From positions 34,265,864 through 34,329,863 of the forward strand of contig NC_084465.1 of the NCBI RefSeq assembly GCF_027409185.1: a DNA stretch of 64,000 nt, read 5' to 3'. This stretch comes from Cynocephalus volans. Its lineage: Eukaryota; Chordata; Mammalia; Dermoptera; Cynocephalidae. The notes beneath the pieces were generated by a model. That model made no database searches, had not been told where the DNA came from, and saw only the letters and a list, made by a program, of their open reading frames with translations. Positions within the stretch are counted from its first letter, which is position 1. Each line of letters starts with the position of its first letter. Below, in pieces: positions 12,250 through 24,948 of this stretch. A program made the position numbers and the translations under genes.

Positions 12250-12972
12250 ATTAAAAATTGATTTAAAAAATTGGAAATGATACATTATCTGATTGGTGTG
12301 TTGGTATGTTATTGATCAGAGGTTTACACTTCTGTAGGAAAGCTCAGAATTGAAATAGTGATGAATATATAGGAAAGTAATCAATTAAAAAAAACAAGGC
12401 TATTATCTAGAAAGAAAATTTAAAAAGAAAGAAAATATATTTGGCTTAAATTCAAATATTATTTACATACTCATAAAAACTAAATAAAGGTTTCATTCTT
12501 TTTAGTATTGTAGGAAATATTCTATATTTTGATAAGTTTTGCCTTGATAAATTGGGAACACTGATACTAAATGAAAAATACCAAACTGGTATAACTACAT
12601 AAGAAAAACGTGAGGAAGTGAACTCTGTGTATGCATGTGCATGTGCGTGTGCGTGTTTGGAATGGGTACTGGTTAGTAACACCAGAAGAAACAGCTAAAA
12701 GTGCTGAAAATTTAATAAATTAGTGCTCACAATATTTCTGATTGAAAAAGTTTATTTATTTTATTTGAACTATAAGGTTGTGCCAGGGTTTGTCAAAAAA
12801 GTTTTCTGACAAAACAAAAACCTGAGATCATGGGCCAGGCAGCCTAAGTCTAGCTGAGGGGAGCACTATGAGCTCTCAGCTGTGGGTACTGAGAGCAACA
12901 GCAGGCAAAGAACTGTGGATCTATATTTTTAAAACAAAAGGTTGGTGCTAAAAGGAAAGATAGAAAAGATAC
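12250..12972. other. Stretch with no recognised repeat or gene
   Basis: AT-rich. A short TGTGCATGTGCGTG-rich run lies at 12630-12660. No coding signal. Confidence 0.55.
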
Positions 12973-13312
12973 TGCAATGGATTAAATGTGTCACGCCCAA
13001 GTTCACATGGTGAAATAGTAATTCCCCAATGAGATAGTACTAGGAGGTGATCTTTTGGGGGGTGATAGGTCATGAGCATGGGCCCCTCATGAATGAGGTT
13101 ACTGCTCTTTTAAAAGGGACCCTAGAGAGCTCTCACCTTCTTTCTGACATGTGAGAATAATAAGTTGGCAGTCTGCAACCCAAAATAAGGCCCTCACCAA
13201 AACCCAGCTATGCTGACCCTGATCCAAGTTTTCCAGCATTCAAAACTGCAAGATAAATTTCTGTTGTTTACCCAGTTTACAGCATTCTGTGATAGCAGCT
13301 TGAACTATGACA
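12973..13312 (+). mobile_element. MLT1B-like MaLR solo LTR
   Basis: Sense-strand LTR starting TGCAATGGATTAAATGTGTC and ending TTGAACTATGACA. Landmarks in order: CAAGTTCACATGGTGAAATA, GGAGGTGATCTTTTGGGGGG, TTTCTGACATGTGAGAATAA, AGATAAATTTCTGTTGTTTA. First of three MaLR LTRs in a row. Confidence 0.7.
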
Positions 13313-13513
13313 GAAAGAGGAGCTGCAAAATTGAAAAGTCATTGGACCAAGAGTCTGAGGAAAAGAAGGCCTAACTGCTGATAGATCTCTATGAAAAGTA
13401 GATTCTGACTGTAGGTTGAAAGAGTTTTTCCAAATTTAAAAGTTTGACACTAAGATACTTGACATAAACATCAGGACTTGTCTATGAAATAAAAATTTGA
13501 ATGGATTTAAAGG

Positions 13514-13973
13514 TGTGGTAGGTTGAATGGTGGTCCCCAAAAGATAAATCTACATCCTAATCCCCAAATGCTGTGAATATCACCTTATTTAGAAAAAAGC
13601 GTCTTTGCAGAAATAATTAAGAACTTTGAGATGAGATCATTCTGGATTATCCATGTAGGTCCTGAATCCAATTATAAGTGTCCGTATGAGAGACACACAG
13701 AGGAGGAGACAGACACAGAGAAGGCGATGTGAAGGCAGAGACAGAGATTGGTGGGAAGTGACCATAAACCAAGTAATCCAAGGCAGGCCAATGGTCACAA
13801 GAGCTGGAAGAGGTAAGGAAGGTTCTCTCCTCGGTCCTCCAGAGAGTCTGCAGCACTGCCAGCACCTTGATTCCAGACTTCCAGCTTCCAGAACTGTGAA
13901 AGAATAATACTTTTCTCTTGTTTTAAGCCACCAAGTTTGTGCGATTTGTTACAGCAGCCACCTGAATCTAACA
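13514..13973 (+). mobile_element. MLT1C-like MaLR solo LTR
   Basis: Starts TGTGGTAGGTTGAATGG and ends CCTGAATCTAACA. Landmarks: CCCCAAATGCTGTGAATATC, TCTTTGCAGAAATAATTAAG, ACACCTTGATTCCAGACTTC-like end, AGCCACCAAGTTTGTG. Small ORFs inside on both strands are chance. Confidence 0.75.
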
Positions 13974-14029
13974 AGAAAGGATTATGTATCAAATATAGGT
14001 CAAATAAATAAACATTAGGAATAAGAAGG

Positions 14030-14477
14030 TGTAGTGGATTGAATTACGTCCTCCGAAAACTCACTGAAGCTTGACTTGTGTCCCCCAAGTTTTATGTATT
14101 AGAAACTTAGCCCCCACTGTGACTGTTAAGAGGGTGGGAAATCCTATTATGGCAATTGAAAGGTGGAGCCTTGAAGAGGTGATTGGATTGTAGGACCACG
14201 CAGTAGTGAATGGATTAAAAATGGTGATCAGTGGTGTGGTTATGAGGGGTTTAAAAGAGGAGAGTCTGTCTCTCTGTCTCTGCTCTTTCCGCTCTGCCGT
14301 TTTTGCAATGTGAGACCCTGCCCTCACTGAAATCACCACCACAGAAAACCTTCACCAGATGTGTTCCCTGGACTTTGGACTTCGTAGCTTCTGAAACTGT
14401 AAGCAATAAATTTTGTTTTCTTATAAATCACCTGGTTCCAAGTATTTTTTAAAAAACAATGGAAACGGACTAATACA
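14030..14477 (+). mobile_element. MST-type MaLR LTR
   Basis: Starts TGTAGTGGATTGAATTAC, contains AGGTGGAGCCTTGAAGAGGT, a TCTCTGTCTCTGCTCTTTCC tract, a TGTAAGCAATAAATTTTG polyadenylation region and ends GAAACGGACTAATACA. It closely follows the MST/MLT family plan. Compare the antisense copy at 24949-25349. Confidence 0.75.
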
Positions 14478-16395
14478 GAAGGTAATACACACACATATAT
14501 ACATACACAATTGGGATGGGCAGTGGGGACGCCTACTACAACTACACCTATGACAATCCTTCAACCTTCTCAAGGTAGAGTTTAAGGTAGCCCTCAGCCT
14601 TTTTTTGTAAATTCTGCTGTGACTTTTTCTTTCAGACAAAAAATATATATATAGTAGATATAGATATGTAATGGACATAAGGAAATTTACATGAACATAG
14701 AATATATTTACACAGTTTGTATATTAATATTTTTGGAGATCTCTAATTCAAGAGATCCCCCCTTCCCCCCCCACCTGCCTCCCCACATACTGATACTCTC
14801 CACTTATTTCCATCTGGATTTGCTCTTGTTTTTCCTTATAACAGGGCTAAAACAAATCTGATAAATTATTCTCAATAACATTTTAATCGTAATATTTCTT
14901 GGGACAGATTTTTGTTTTATTAAGGGACTATTGAGAACAAGGGAAAACATTTAAAAGGTTTGAGTTTGTTCTTTTTTTTTTTCAATTTCAACTTTAAAGA
15001 GCAGAAATTCAGGTCAGCAGGGACAGTGTCATCCTCGGGTTTCAGTAAAACGGAGGTCGTTATTCCAATTTCCCTGCTGTGGTTCGTGTTTTATAAAAGA
15101 TACATATGTATGCGTGTGTATGCATACACATATACACATATACACACACACATCTGTAATTCTCTTAGCATCAAGTCAAAACAACTGAAAATACACAGCT
15201 GTTTCTTCCCCAGACTCCAAGCTACACACACCTGTTCAATCTATAATCCCTTCTTTATTTCCCTTTTTCTCTTAAAGATTAAAGGTTGTCTTTGGTGCAC
15301 TTTTTCCTAAGTCATCTATATAGACATCATAGTGGCGATGGGTGAGAAAACACACTTCTCTGGGAATGGAATTCATCCCACACTCTTTAGAGAGGATCTG
15401 AATGGGAAAATATGTTTGTGCACTGAATTAGTCAAATTTAACTCTCCTTGGAAGCTATGTACTCATCTTGCAAACTCTGGGTTTCTTTGGGTTGGTGAGA
15501 ACTGAAGTGAGTAAAATTTGTAAGACTGAGGATAAAAGTTTCCCCTTTCATTTCTGTTGAACTTCTAAGTAATTAAACTTCATATACATAATTGACAGTA
15601 ATAATTATCCAGACACAAGAAACATTATCAAGAATATAAATACCTTGTTCAAAATCTTGGTAATATAGTTATACTTGGTTAATATTGTAAAGATTTTATG
15701 AAAGGAGAATTACCCCAAACCTATCTATTTTCTAAGAGCTATTGACAAAGCTGAATTCAGCTCACTTATTTTCCTATGAATTACAGGATCAGGAGTTAAA
15801 CGTACTGAAATATTTTACCAGTGAATGGAAATATTATTATTAAAAGGAAACTGTAGGTGTTATTAACCTCTCCCTCCCCCCTCCTCTTTTTATTTCTTCC
15901 ACATGGAAGTAAAAAACAAAGCTATAGAAATCATAATTTTAAGCAATTCTAATAAATTAGCATACATCATAATTAGAGTAAGCCTTCTGATTGATTATAC
16001 ACTTTAAACTTAACTTCATCTTTCCTTATAAGTACACACATCCTGTGAGATAGCAATCCTTTCTCTGTTTGTTACTAAAATCTAATGTTTTCTGATATAA
16101 TATAACCCCTTTCCATTTGGATCCATGAGGGTTAGAAAGATACACAGGATTAGCTTAATTCATCTCCTTTTAAAAAATTCTAACATTTGCTAACCAAGAG
16201 TGGAATTAGAGTTTAGAGGCTGATAGAAATTTGTATTTACTCTTTCCTTAATAACCACTTAGGTCATGCCAAGTTCACCCTCCTCGAGTGCCCAGAAGTC
16301 ACTCTTCCTGAGCCACCTTTCCCCCTTCATTTTCTATTAGATTTTCTTCAGATATTGGCCTTGGCCCCTGTTTTTGACCTTGCAAAGTTGATCAG
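14478..16395. other. Stretch with no recognised gene or repeat family
   Basis: Mostly AT-rich. Contains a poly-C tract near 14757-14770, a TATACACATA/TACACACACA microsatellite (15100-15152), T-rich tracts and purine-rich segments. The 116-codon ORF at 14960-15310 has no domain and includes the microsatellite. Confidence 0.55.
15100..15152. repeat. Imperfect CA/TATACA microsatellite
   Basis: Alternating TATGTATGCGTGTG, GCATACACATATACACATATACACACACACAC-type units. Confidence 0.8.
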
Positions 16396-16399
16396 ATTT

Positions 16400-16570
16400 C
16401 CTGCCCTGGAACCTATCATCTCAAGTTCCCTTTCACCCCCAGTCTTTCCCCATCCTAATGTAAGCTCTCTGAGGACATGGACTTTATATATCTCTCTCCA
16501 AATCTCCAGTTCCCAGAACTGTGACTGACACATAGTAGGTATTCGGTAAATGTTTGCTCACTAAATAAAT
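16400..16570 (+). mobile_element. L2 LINE 3' end
   Basis: TAAGCTCTCTGAGGACATGG...GACACATAGTAGGTATTCGGTAAATGTTTGCTCACTAAATAAAT follows the L2 3' terminus, ending in the TAAATGTTTG segment. Sense orientation. Confidence 0.75.
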
Positions 16571-16574
16571 TCTC

Positions 16575-18040
16575 CCAGGCATTAGATTGTAATAACTAAA
16601 TGACAGAAATTCCTCTTGCTAATAGAGAAGTCTTTGCTTAAAGACTTCTGGGGATCTGAACAGAAAAGACAAAGAAAGTGAAGGAGGCAGAAAATTCCAT
16701 TCTTCTAGAATAGTAAACCACTCCTAGGAAGGCAGCCATCACCCAGCACCCAGGAAGTTGGATTTGATGCTTACTGGGTGTGGGTACATTGATTGATTGC
16801 ACCTGTACCACAAAGCAACTGAGATAAAATTATATATCTGAAACCTGAAACCAGCACATTGGACAGTGCATTAGGGTATGGGCAATTGGGAAAAACAATA
16901 TATTTTAAGGATACTTTTATGATGAGCAGAGAGCAAGACAAACATGAGATGAACAGTCATTCAAAAAGATGGCACCCCATCAGAGGCCATGGGGTTGCCA
17001 CAGAAATTAGGTGAAGATATTATCCTAAGCCAATAGTGAAGAAGCCAAGTCACAGAAATGTGAGGTCACATTCATGTCCAAGGATAGCAGTCCTCCTATA
17101 CAGGGGTTCCTCTTCACCCTAGGCTCAGAATTAATTTGCATGTAGGAAAAGTATTTTGGTAGTGGGAGGGAGAAATTAAGAAGTAAAAGAGGTTAAAATA
17201 TTAAAATGGAGTTAAAAGAAAAGAGAAAAGGAAAAAACGGGGCAGTGTAAATCATGTGGCATTAGCGTTATTAATCAGACGGAACAAAGACCTCTGAAGA
17301 AAGCCAGAGTCACACAGTTATAGATTAGCCTAGTACTAGGTGACAAAAAGACCAGAAAGGCAAAAAGAAAACTAGGAAGCAGGTTCTGGGGCAATAGAGA
17401 TCCCCATTGATCCACCCACCTTATCTAGCTACAGAGACAACTCAAAGATACCAGTGGTTGGGTGTCTCAGTGGCTTGTTTTGCTTGTATGCTTAGATGTC
17501 TGATTAGGTAACTGGACACCCTAGAATTCAGCTCAAACTGAAACAAATACATTATTACTGTCAACGCTGAAGGGCTTTACAGTAAAATACAGATGTCACA
17601 ATAGCACCTTAAGCTAGTCGCTCTTCTTGAGACATCCACATGTGACTCTTTCTAAGCTAAGTCAGCCTCTCTGTAGCTCATGCAAAGGGCAGCTATGTGG
17701 GGAGCTGGGAGAGTCAAATGCTGAGTGGAAGGAGGACTTCCCAGAGGTATGGTGGAAGCTCCACAGCTTGAAAGCCATGAAGGTATAGCATATCTGGGTA
17801 TGCTCCTCAGCAAGCAGGGACCTGAATGTTAGTCCTGGAAGCCTAGTGTATGCACAAGTTCACAATTTAGCACACCTAACATGACTTGTCACCTTCCTCA
17901 AAGTTTAGCTCCCTCTTGGCAATTTCTGGCAACAGTACTTTCCCTTTCTCTGTCATCCAGGATCATAATTGGTCAGTTTTGTCTCTGCAATTTTCACATC
18001 CATTCAATCACAAAGCCTGTTGATTCTTCCTTTATGGTAT
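16575..18040. other. Stretch with no recognised feature
   Basis: No repeat or gene that I can name. 17155-17245 is purine-rich. Confidence 0.5.
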
Positions 18041-18049
18041 TTCCCCACT

Positions 18050-18850
18050 GACTGTATGATTTGTGGGGCCCAGTGCAAAATGAAATTTCAGGACCTCTAC
18101 TCAAAAAGCAGGAAAAAGATAATGTTAAAGAAGCTAAACAGTCTTTCCAGGGTCTCTCTCTCTGAATCTGTCATGGCATTTTTTACTTGCAATTATAAAG
18201 TCCCACACCTAAGGCACTGGGTCATTCAGGCCTATTCCTCAAGATGACTGGGTGCCCGGTTTCCCCTCCTACCAGCTGCTGGATTATTTTCCAGTGCTCT
18301 GTGAAGCCCTCTTCCCCAAGCTCCAGTGAACAGTGACCCACATGATTGCAATCTCCTTGCCAGGACATGCTTAGTACCTGGATTGGGGAGGGGCAGAGGC
18401 TCACTCCCACTGAATGCACCAGGGCCCTGCCAGCTAGGCCTGGGACAGCTGCCTCAGGGGCCCTCTGTGAGACACCACAGAACATGCACACCAAACTCTG
18501 ACCCTCCCCACACCTGCACCAGGCCCCACGTGGACAAAGGCAGCAGCAGTCACTAGGCTGGAGCAGGGAGGAGGAAGTCAGGCAGAGCCTAAGACACAGG
18601 GAATGGTGAGACTGGAGGCAGAGGACCTGTACTGGGGACATGTTGTGGCTGGGGGAGGTAGGACTGCAAGTGAGCAGTGGCTCTAAGCCTCCTTCATTGT
18701 CCCATGGGTTTTACTTACAAAACATAGATTCAAAATAAAAATTACTAAGAATTTTAAGATGGTGACCACAGAGCATCAAACTCTGAGCAGGGCTCTTCTG
18801 AGTGTGGGAGCCTTCTGGCCACATGCCCATGAAGTCTGCCCTGGGTGTCT
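18050..18850. repeat. Possible unclassified old interspersed repeat, interrupted
   Basis: 18055-18110 (GGGGCCCAGTGCAAAATGAA...) and 18700-18850 (AAATTACTAAGAATTTTAAG, GAGCATCAAACTCTGAGCAG, GGCTCTTCTGAGTG) read like two ends of one old mammalian repeat. The GC-richer middle (about 18240-18660) looks like later sequence; its 139-codon minus-strand ORF (18222-18641) has no known domain. I could not name any of these parts. Confidence 0.3.
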
Positions 18851-18854
18851 CCCA

Positions 18855-19110
18855 CATTCATCAGTTTCTTCAATTCCTGTCGTTGCCAGATGAACTCAGA
18901 CCTTTATCTCTTCTTACTTGTTCTATGCCAGAGTTCTCTATCCTATCTCTTCCCTTGGATACTTGCCTGTCATAGTTCCACAAATAGTTTCATAAATCAA
19001 TTAGTTCCACTCCCTGTTAAGAAACCTGCAATGGCTTTCCTTATCCTTAAGCTTCCTTAGCTGCATTCATTACCCTTTGGGATCTAGCCTTAATGAAAAT
19101 TTTCTAGTTA
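18855..19110 (+). mobile_element. Possible L2 fragment
   Basis: AAGAAACCTGCAATGGCTTTC and TGGGATCTAGCCTTAAT resemble L2 sequence read in sense. Weak. Confidence 0.35.
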
Positions 19111-21785
19111 TGTACCTCAATATAAGTTATTTGTCATGGCCATTTTTATTTTCTGAATCCTTGCATTTGGACACAGTGGTCATTTCCACCATAATGCCTT
19201 TATTCCTCAAGACTGAAATGCTTTGTAAATAAGACAGTACAATTCAGTGATATCCCTAAATGTAAATGGATTAAATTCCCCACTCAAAATATACACACTG
19301 GTTGATTGGATGAAAAAGCTAAACCCAACTATATGCTATCTACAAGAGACTCATCTCCCTGTAAAGGCACACACAAACTAAGAGTAAAGGGATGGAAAAA
19401 GATACACTACACAAATGGAAATCAAAAACAAGCAGGAATAGCTATGCTTATATTGGGTAAAATGGACTTTAAATGAAAAACTATAAAAGAGACAAAAAGG
19501 CCACTATACAATAATAAAGGGATCTATCCAGCAAGAAGACATAACAATCATAAATATATATGCACTCTACATCAAAAAACCCAGATATATAAAGCAAACG
19601 CTATTAGAACTAAGGAAAGAGACCCAAATATGATAACAGTTGGGGACCTGAACATTCTTCTTAACATTGAACTGATCATTAAGGCAACAAACCAACAGAA
19701 AAACACAGTTTTTAAACCACATTTTAGACCAATTGGACTTGGCAGATATCTACAGAACATTTTATCCAAAAACCACAGAATATACATTCTTTACTTCAAC
19801 ACATGGAACATTCTCTGGGATAGACCACATGTTAGGTCACAAACCAACCCTCAACAAATTTTTAAAAATTGAAATCTTTCAAATATCTTCTCAGATCACA
19901 ATAGATTAAAACTAGAAATCAATAACAAGCAAAACTCTGGACAATATACAAACACATAGACATTAAACAACATGCTCCTGAATGACCTATAGGTCCAAGA
20001 ATAAATTAAACAGGAAATCAAAAAATGTTTTAAACTAGTGATTATAAAGACACATCATAGCAAAACCTGTGGGATACTGCAAAAGCAGTACAAAGAGGGA
20101 AGTTTATTGCAATAAATGCTTACATCAAAAGAACAGAAAGTTTTCAATTAAACAACCTAATGCTACACCTCAAAAAACTAGAAAAACAAGAACAATCCAA
20201 TCCCAAAATTAGTACATGGAATGAGAGCCAAACTAAATGAAATAGAACTGCCCGCCCAAATGATACAAAAGATCAATGAAACAAAAAATTGTTTTTTGTA
20301 AAAGATAAGCAAAATAGACACACCATTAGCTAGACTAACTAAAAAAAAAAACAAGAGAGAAGACTCAAATAAAAATTAGAAATGAAAAAGGAGACATTAC
20401 AACTGATACCACAGAAATACAGAGAATCATTAGAGAATATTATAAACAACCATATGTCAACAAATTTGAAAACCTGGAGGAAATAGATAAATTCCTAGAC
20501 ACATACAAACTACCAAGACTGAACAAAGAAGAAATAGAAAACCTGAACAGACCAATAACAAGCAATGAGATTGAAGTAGTAATCAGCAGTCTCCCAACAA
20601 AGAAAAGCCCAGGACATGATGGCTTCACTGCTGAATCCTACCAAACTTTTAAAGAGGAACTAATACCAATTCTCTTCAAACTGTTCCAAAAAATTGAAAC
20701 AGAGGCTATTCTCACAGACCCATTCTGTGAGGCCAGCATCATGTTGATTCCAAAACCAGACAAAGATACAACAAAAAAAGAAAACTACCAGCCAATATCC
20801 TTGATGAACATAGATGAAAAATCCTTAATAACATATTAGCAAATAAAATACAGCAATACACCAAAAAAAAATTATACACCATGATCAAGTGGGATTCATC
20901 TCAGGGACACAAGGATGGTTCAACATATGCAAGTCAATAATGTGATACACCACATCAATAAAATCAAGGACAAAAACCACATGATTATCTCAATAGACAC
21001 AGAAAAGGCACTTGACAAAATTCAACATCCTTTCATGATAAAGACTCTCAGCAAGTTAGAGGTGTAGAAGGAAAGTATCTCAACACAATGAAAGGCATAT
21101 ATGACAAACCAACTGCCAATATCATCCTGAATGGGAAAAGCTGAAAGCTTTCTTTTAAAAATGGGAGCAAGACAAGGATGCCCACTCTCACCACTCCTAT
21201 TTAACATAGTATTGGAAGTACTAGCCAGAGCATTCAGGCAAGAGAAAGAAATAAAGAGCATCCAGATTGGAAAAGATGAAGTCAGATTGTCACTGTTTAA
21301 CGATGACATCATTCCATGTATAGAAAAGCCTAAAGACTCTACAAAAGAACTCTTAGAGTTGATAAATGATTTTGTTAAGTTGCAGGATAAAAAACCAACA
21401 CACAAAAATCAGTAGCATTTTAATACAACAACAAACTAGCAGAAGAAGGAATCAGGAAAGCTAGCACATTTACAATAGTCACCAAAAAAATTAATTACCT
21501 AGGAATCAATTTACCGAAGGAGGTGAAAAACCTCTACAACAAGAGCTACAAATCACTGCCAAAGGAAATTAAAGAGGACACAAAAAGATGGACAGACATT
21601 CCATGCTCTTGGATTGGAAGAATAAACTTTGTTAAAATGTCCATACTACCCAAGCAATATACAGATTCAATGCAATCCCCATCACAATACAATGACATTC
21701 TTCACAGAAATAGAAAAAACAATCCTAACATTCATATCGAACAACAAAATACCCCAAATAACCAGAAGAATCCTGAGAAAGAAGG

Positions 21786-21812
21786 AAAAAAAAAAAAAAA
21801 AAAAAAAAAAAA
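21786..21812 (+). repeat. Poly-A tract inside L1 ORF2
   Basis: 27 consecutive A bases. At the same place in other L1s here the sequence is AAGAAGAATAAAGC-like (see the minus-strand copy near 840), so this is an expanded A-rich spot and not a retrotransposon tail. Confidence 0.85.
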
Positions 21813-23025
21813 GCCAGAGGCATAACACTACCTGCCTTCAAACCATACCACAAAGCTATAGTAACCAAAACAGCATGGTACCAGCATAAAAACAGCCACT
21901 TGGACCAATGGAAAAAAATAGAAAACTCAGAAATCAATCCAGAAACCTACAGCCAACCAATATTCAACAAAGGCAACAATAACATACATTGAGGAAAAGA
22001 CTGACTCCTCAATAAATGGTTCTAGGAAAATTGAACATCTGTATGTAAAAGAATAAAACTAGACCAGCATTTCTCACCATATACGAAAATCAGCTCAAAA
22101 TGGATTAAAGACTTAAATATAAGACCAGAAACTATAAAACCACAAAAGAAAACATATGAGAAACACTTCAGGAAGTAAGACTGGGCAGAGTTTATAAATA
22201 TAACCCAAAAAGCACAGGCAGCAAAAGGAAAAATAAATAAATGTGATTATATCAAACTAAAAAGTTTCTGCAGAGCAAAAGAAACAATTAACAGAACAAA
22301 AAGACAACCTACAGAGTGAAGGAAAATATTTGCAAAGTATGCATCTAACAAAGGATTACTATCCAGAATATACAAGGAACTCAAACAACTTAACAGTAAA
22401 AATATAATAACCTAATTAAAAGCTAGGCAAAGGAGCTGAATGGGCATTTCTTAAAGGAAGATATATGAATGGCCAATAGACACATGAAAAAATGCTCAAC
22501 ATCACTCAGCATTGGGGAAATGCAAATCAAAACCACACTCAGAGTTAATCTCACCCCAGTTAGAATGGCTGTTACCAAAAAGACAGAGAATAACAAGTAT
22601 TGGCGAGAATATGGAGAAAGGGGAACCCTTTAACACTGTCATTGGGACTGTAAATTTGTGCAGTATGGAGGCTTCTCAAACAATTACAGACAGAACTTCC
22701 ATATGATCCAGCCATCCCACTGCTGGCTATATACTCAAAGGAATGGAAAGCATCGTGTTGAAGGGATATCTGCATCTTCACGTTTACTGTAGCTCTATTT
22801 ACAATAGCCAAGAGTTGGAACCAACCTAGAGGTCCATTGTGAGATGACTGGATAAGGAAAATGTAGTATATCTACATAATGGTATATTACTCTGCCATAA
22901 CAATGAATGAAATACTGTCATTCACAGCAACAAGGATGAACCTAGAGAAATTCATGTTCAGTGAAATAAGCCAGGTACAAAAAGAGAAATACCACATGTT
23001 CTTCCTCATAAGTGGGAGGTAAAAA

Positions 23026-23080
23026 AATAAAGAAGATAAAAAAAAAAGAAAGAAAGAAAAGAAAAAGAAAGATAGATATA
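23026..23080 (+). repeat. GAAA-type microsatellite in the L1 3' UTR
   Basis: A-rich run with repeated AAAGAAAGAAAG units, followed by GATAGATATA. Lies at the start of the L1 3' UTR. Confidence 0.8.
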
Positions 23081-23394
23081 ACAATCACAATAATACATTG
23101 AACTTTCAAAAGGAGAAAACAGAAGTGAGGTGAGCAGAGGTGGGAAAGGGGGAGTGGGGCAGGAGGTGGTTAGGGAGGAATTGGTAAAGGACCACAAAAA
23201 ATGATTACATTGTATAATGTTGAACTTTCTAATTATCATGCTTTGAGCGTCACATATTGCACACAGATAATAATATTAAACTCTGTACCCCACAGATATG
23301 TATGATCAACTACGTTACAATAAAAAAAGTTCAAAAAGAATGCTGTCTTACTCTAACAGTCATAAATCCCTCTAGTGTGTTCCTAACTAAGCTT

Positions 23395-23720
23395 CTTACT
23401 CATATTTTGAGATCATTGTACATTCACATGCAGTCCTAAGAAGTAATAGAGAGATCTGTTTATCCATTAGCCAGTTTTCTCAAATGGTGACATCTTGCAA
23501 AACTACAGTGAAATGTCACAACCAGGATTTTGACATCAATAAAATCCAGCATCTCCCAGTTTTAATTTAATTTGCATTTGTGTGTTTGATTTTGGTCTAT
23601 GTATTTTGATCACCTGTGTTGGTTGTGTATCCACCACCACAGTCAAGATACAGAACTCTTCTAGTGCCACAAGGATCCTTCATGTTGTCCTTTTATAATC
23701 ACACCCACCTCCTTTCCTCT
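23395..23720 (-). mobile_element. Antisense old L1 3' UTR relic
   Basis: TTTTGAGATCATTGTACATT, AAGAAGTAATAGAGAGATCT, GTGACATCTTGCAAAACTAC, CACCACCACAGTCAAGATAC and TTATAATCACACCCACCTCC occur in the order of an L1M-type 3' UTR in antisense. A related relic lies at 49060-49239. Confidence 0.65.
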
Positions 23721-23727
23721 CTGTAGA

Positions 23728-24118
23728 GGGTTAACATCTTGTGATATGTTCTGCTAAGAGGATGGCCATAACCTCTGGCCACAGTCGGAAGAGACACATG
23801 GTGTCACTACCCATGCAGGACGTGCTGCACACAGTATTTCTCAAGATGATAACACCAGTTGATAGAAACTGCTGCATCCTTGAACTAAAAGGAGTATGCA
23901 GTATAGTCTATTCACCAAATAAAGTTTTAGGAGGTTCTGCCCCAGGGACTCCCCCTCCTTTATCCCTGCTTGCTTACTTTTCCCACAGCTTTCATAGTAA
24001 ATATCCATGGGATTTTGACTCTGGGCCTTCACTAGCTTAGTGAACGGTCACTCCTAGTCCCTCGGTTGCAACCGCAATTGTCTCCGAGTAGTTCATTATC
24101 ATCTCCGCTTCAACATTT
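23728..24118 (+). mobile_element. Possible solo LTR, unclassified
   Basis: About 390 bp, more GC than its flanks, with AATAAAG at 23920, a terminal TG-like start and an end reading CATCTCCGCTTCAACA. The layout suits a solo LTR on the plus strand with a poly-A signal about 200 bp from its end. No target-site duplication was found. The ORFs at 23741-24040 and 23841-24032 fall in it and are chance. Confidence 0.35.
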
Positions 24119-24134
24119 GCCACACCTCTCTTGC

Positions 24135-24360
24135 CTTATCCTTGTTGATAACAAATTGGTGAATCTTAAGGAAATTATGCAGAGTGAAAAAAGCCTATCC
24201 CAAAAGGTTATATACCGTATGATTCCATTTATATAGCATTCTTGAAATGACAAAATTACAAAGATGGATGATAGGTTAGTGGTTGCCAGGGGGTGTGTAT
24301 TCTCATGAAAGTAATATTTATTTAAACATTTCTGGGGTCATATATAATCCAAAATTGTCC
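24135..24360 (+). mobile_element. Old L1 3' end fragment
   Basis: Sense: GTGAAAAAAGCCTATCCCAA, GTTATATACCGTATGATTCC, ATTCTTGAAATGACAAAATT, GTTAGTGGTTGCCAGGGGGT correspond to an L1M 3' segment. Confidence 0.7.
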
Positions 24361-24948
24361 TGTATAGAAATCAATTTATTAATTAGATAAACACAAGGCA
24401 AATCTATTGTCTGCCTGACACTATTTTGATGCTGAAAATACTCAATCACTGCTTCAGGAAATGTTCAAACACCAGGTGAAAAGCTCTAAAACGGAATTGT
24501 ATGTTAAGCTCTTGATTAGCAAAATGACCTACCATGTATGAGAGGCTCCATCTAAAGTTCTGTCTCCCTGAAGGAACTGTGAGAAACTGTGAGAGGATTT
24601 GGCCTATGAATTATAGATTTGGGAAAGTAGGCAGCTTAGGTTGTGAGATGCAGGTATAGAAAGTAAATCATGTGGCTTCTGGAGTCCTGGAAGAGGGTAA
24701 ACGGACAGTGATAAGGTGACCCTCTGGTGATGGAGAGATGACAGTTCTGCTGGGATAGGTGGAGGTGGAGGGGTGAAGAGGTATGAGATGTCAGCTCCCA
24801 TGTATCAGTAGAGGTGTGTACAAAGGGCAGTGCAAGAAACCTCTGCAAAATGAGTCCCAAGAGTCTTGGAGACTGCTAAAGTAAGACCATGCAAATCAGT
24901 TTCAGGATAACTCCCCAAAGATTTGCATGCAAATCTGGGGAAAGTGGG
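24361..24948. other. Stretch with no recognised feature
   Basis: No repeat or gene that I can name; ORFs on the minus strand at 24604-24860 are chance. Confidence 0.5.

Larger units (their letters stand above)
19245..23340 (+). mobile_element. LINE-1, 5'-truncated, 4.1 kb
   Basis: Sense-strand L1 from inside the ORF2 endonuclease domain (ATATCCCTAAATGTAAATGG near the start) to the 3' end. Fragments of ORF2 in changing frames: N-terminal part 19630-19872, RT at 21131-21415 ([12 protein letters not shown] present; catalytic FADD box altered to F-N-D-D), C-terminal parts at 21523-21825. The 3' UTR has a G-rich stretch (23130-23175) and ends in AACTACGTTACAATAAAAAAAG. A 27-base A-run at 21786-21812 interrupts ORF2. 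Non-functional. Confidence 0.92.

Noticed and set aside
18222..18641. 139-codon minus-strand ORF as a gene
   Set aside because: No recognisable domain, no splice context, composition explained by a GC-richer patch.
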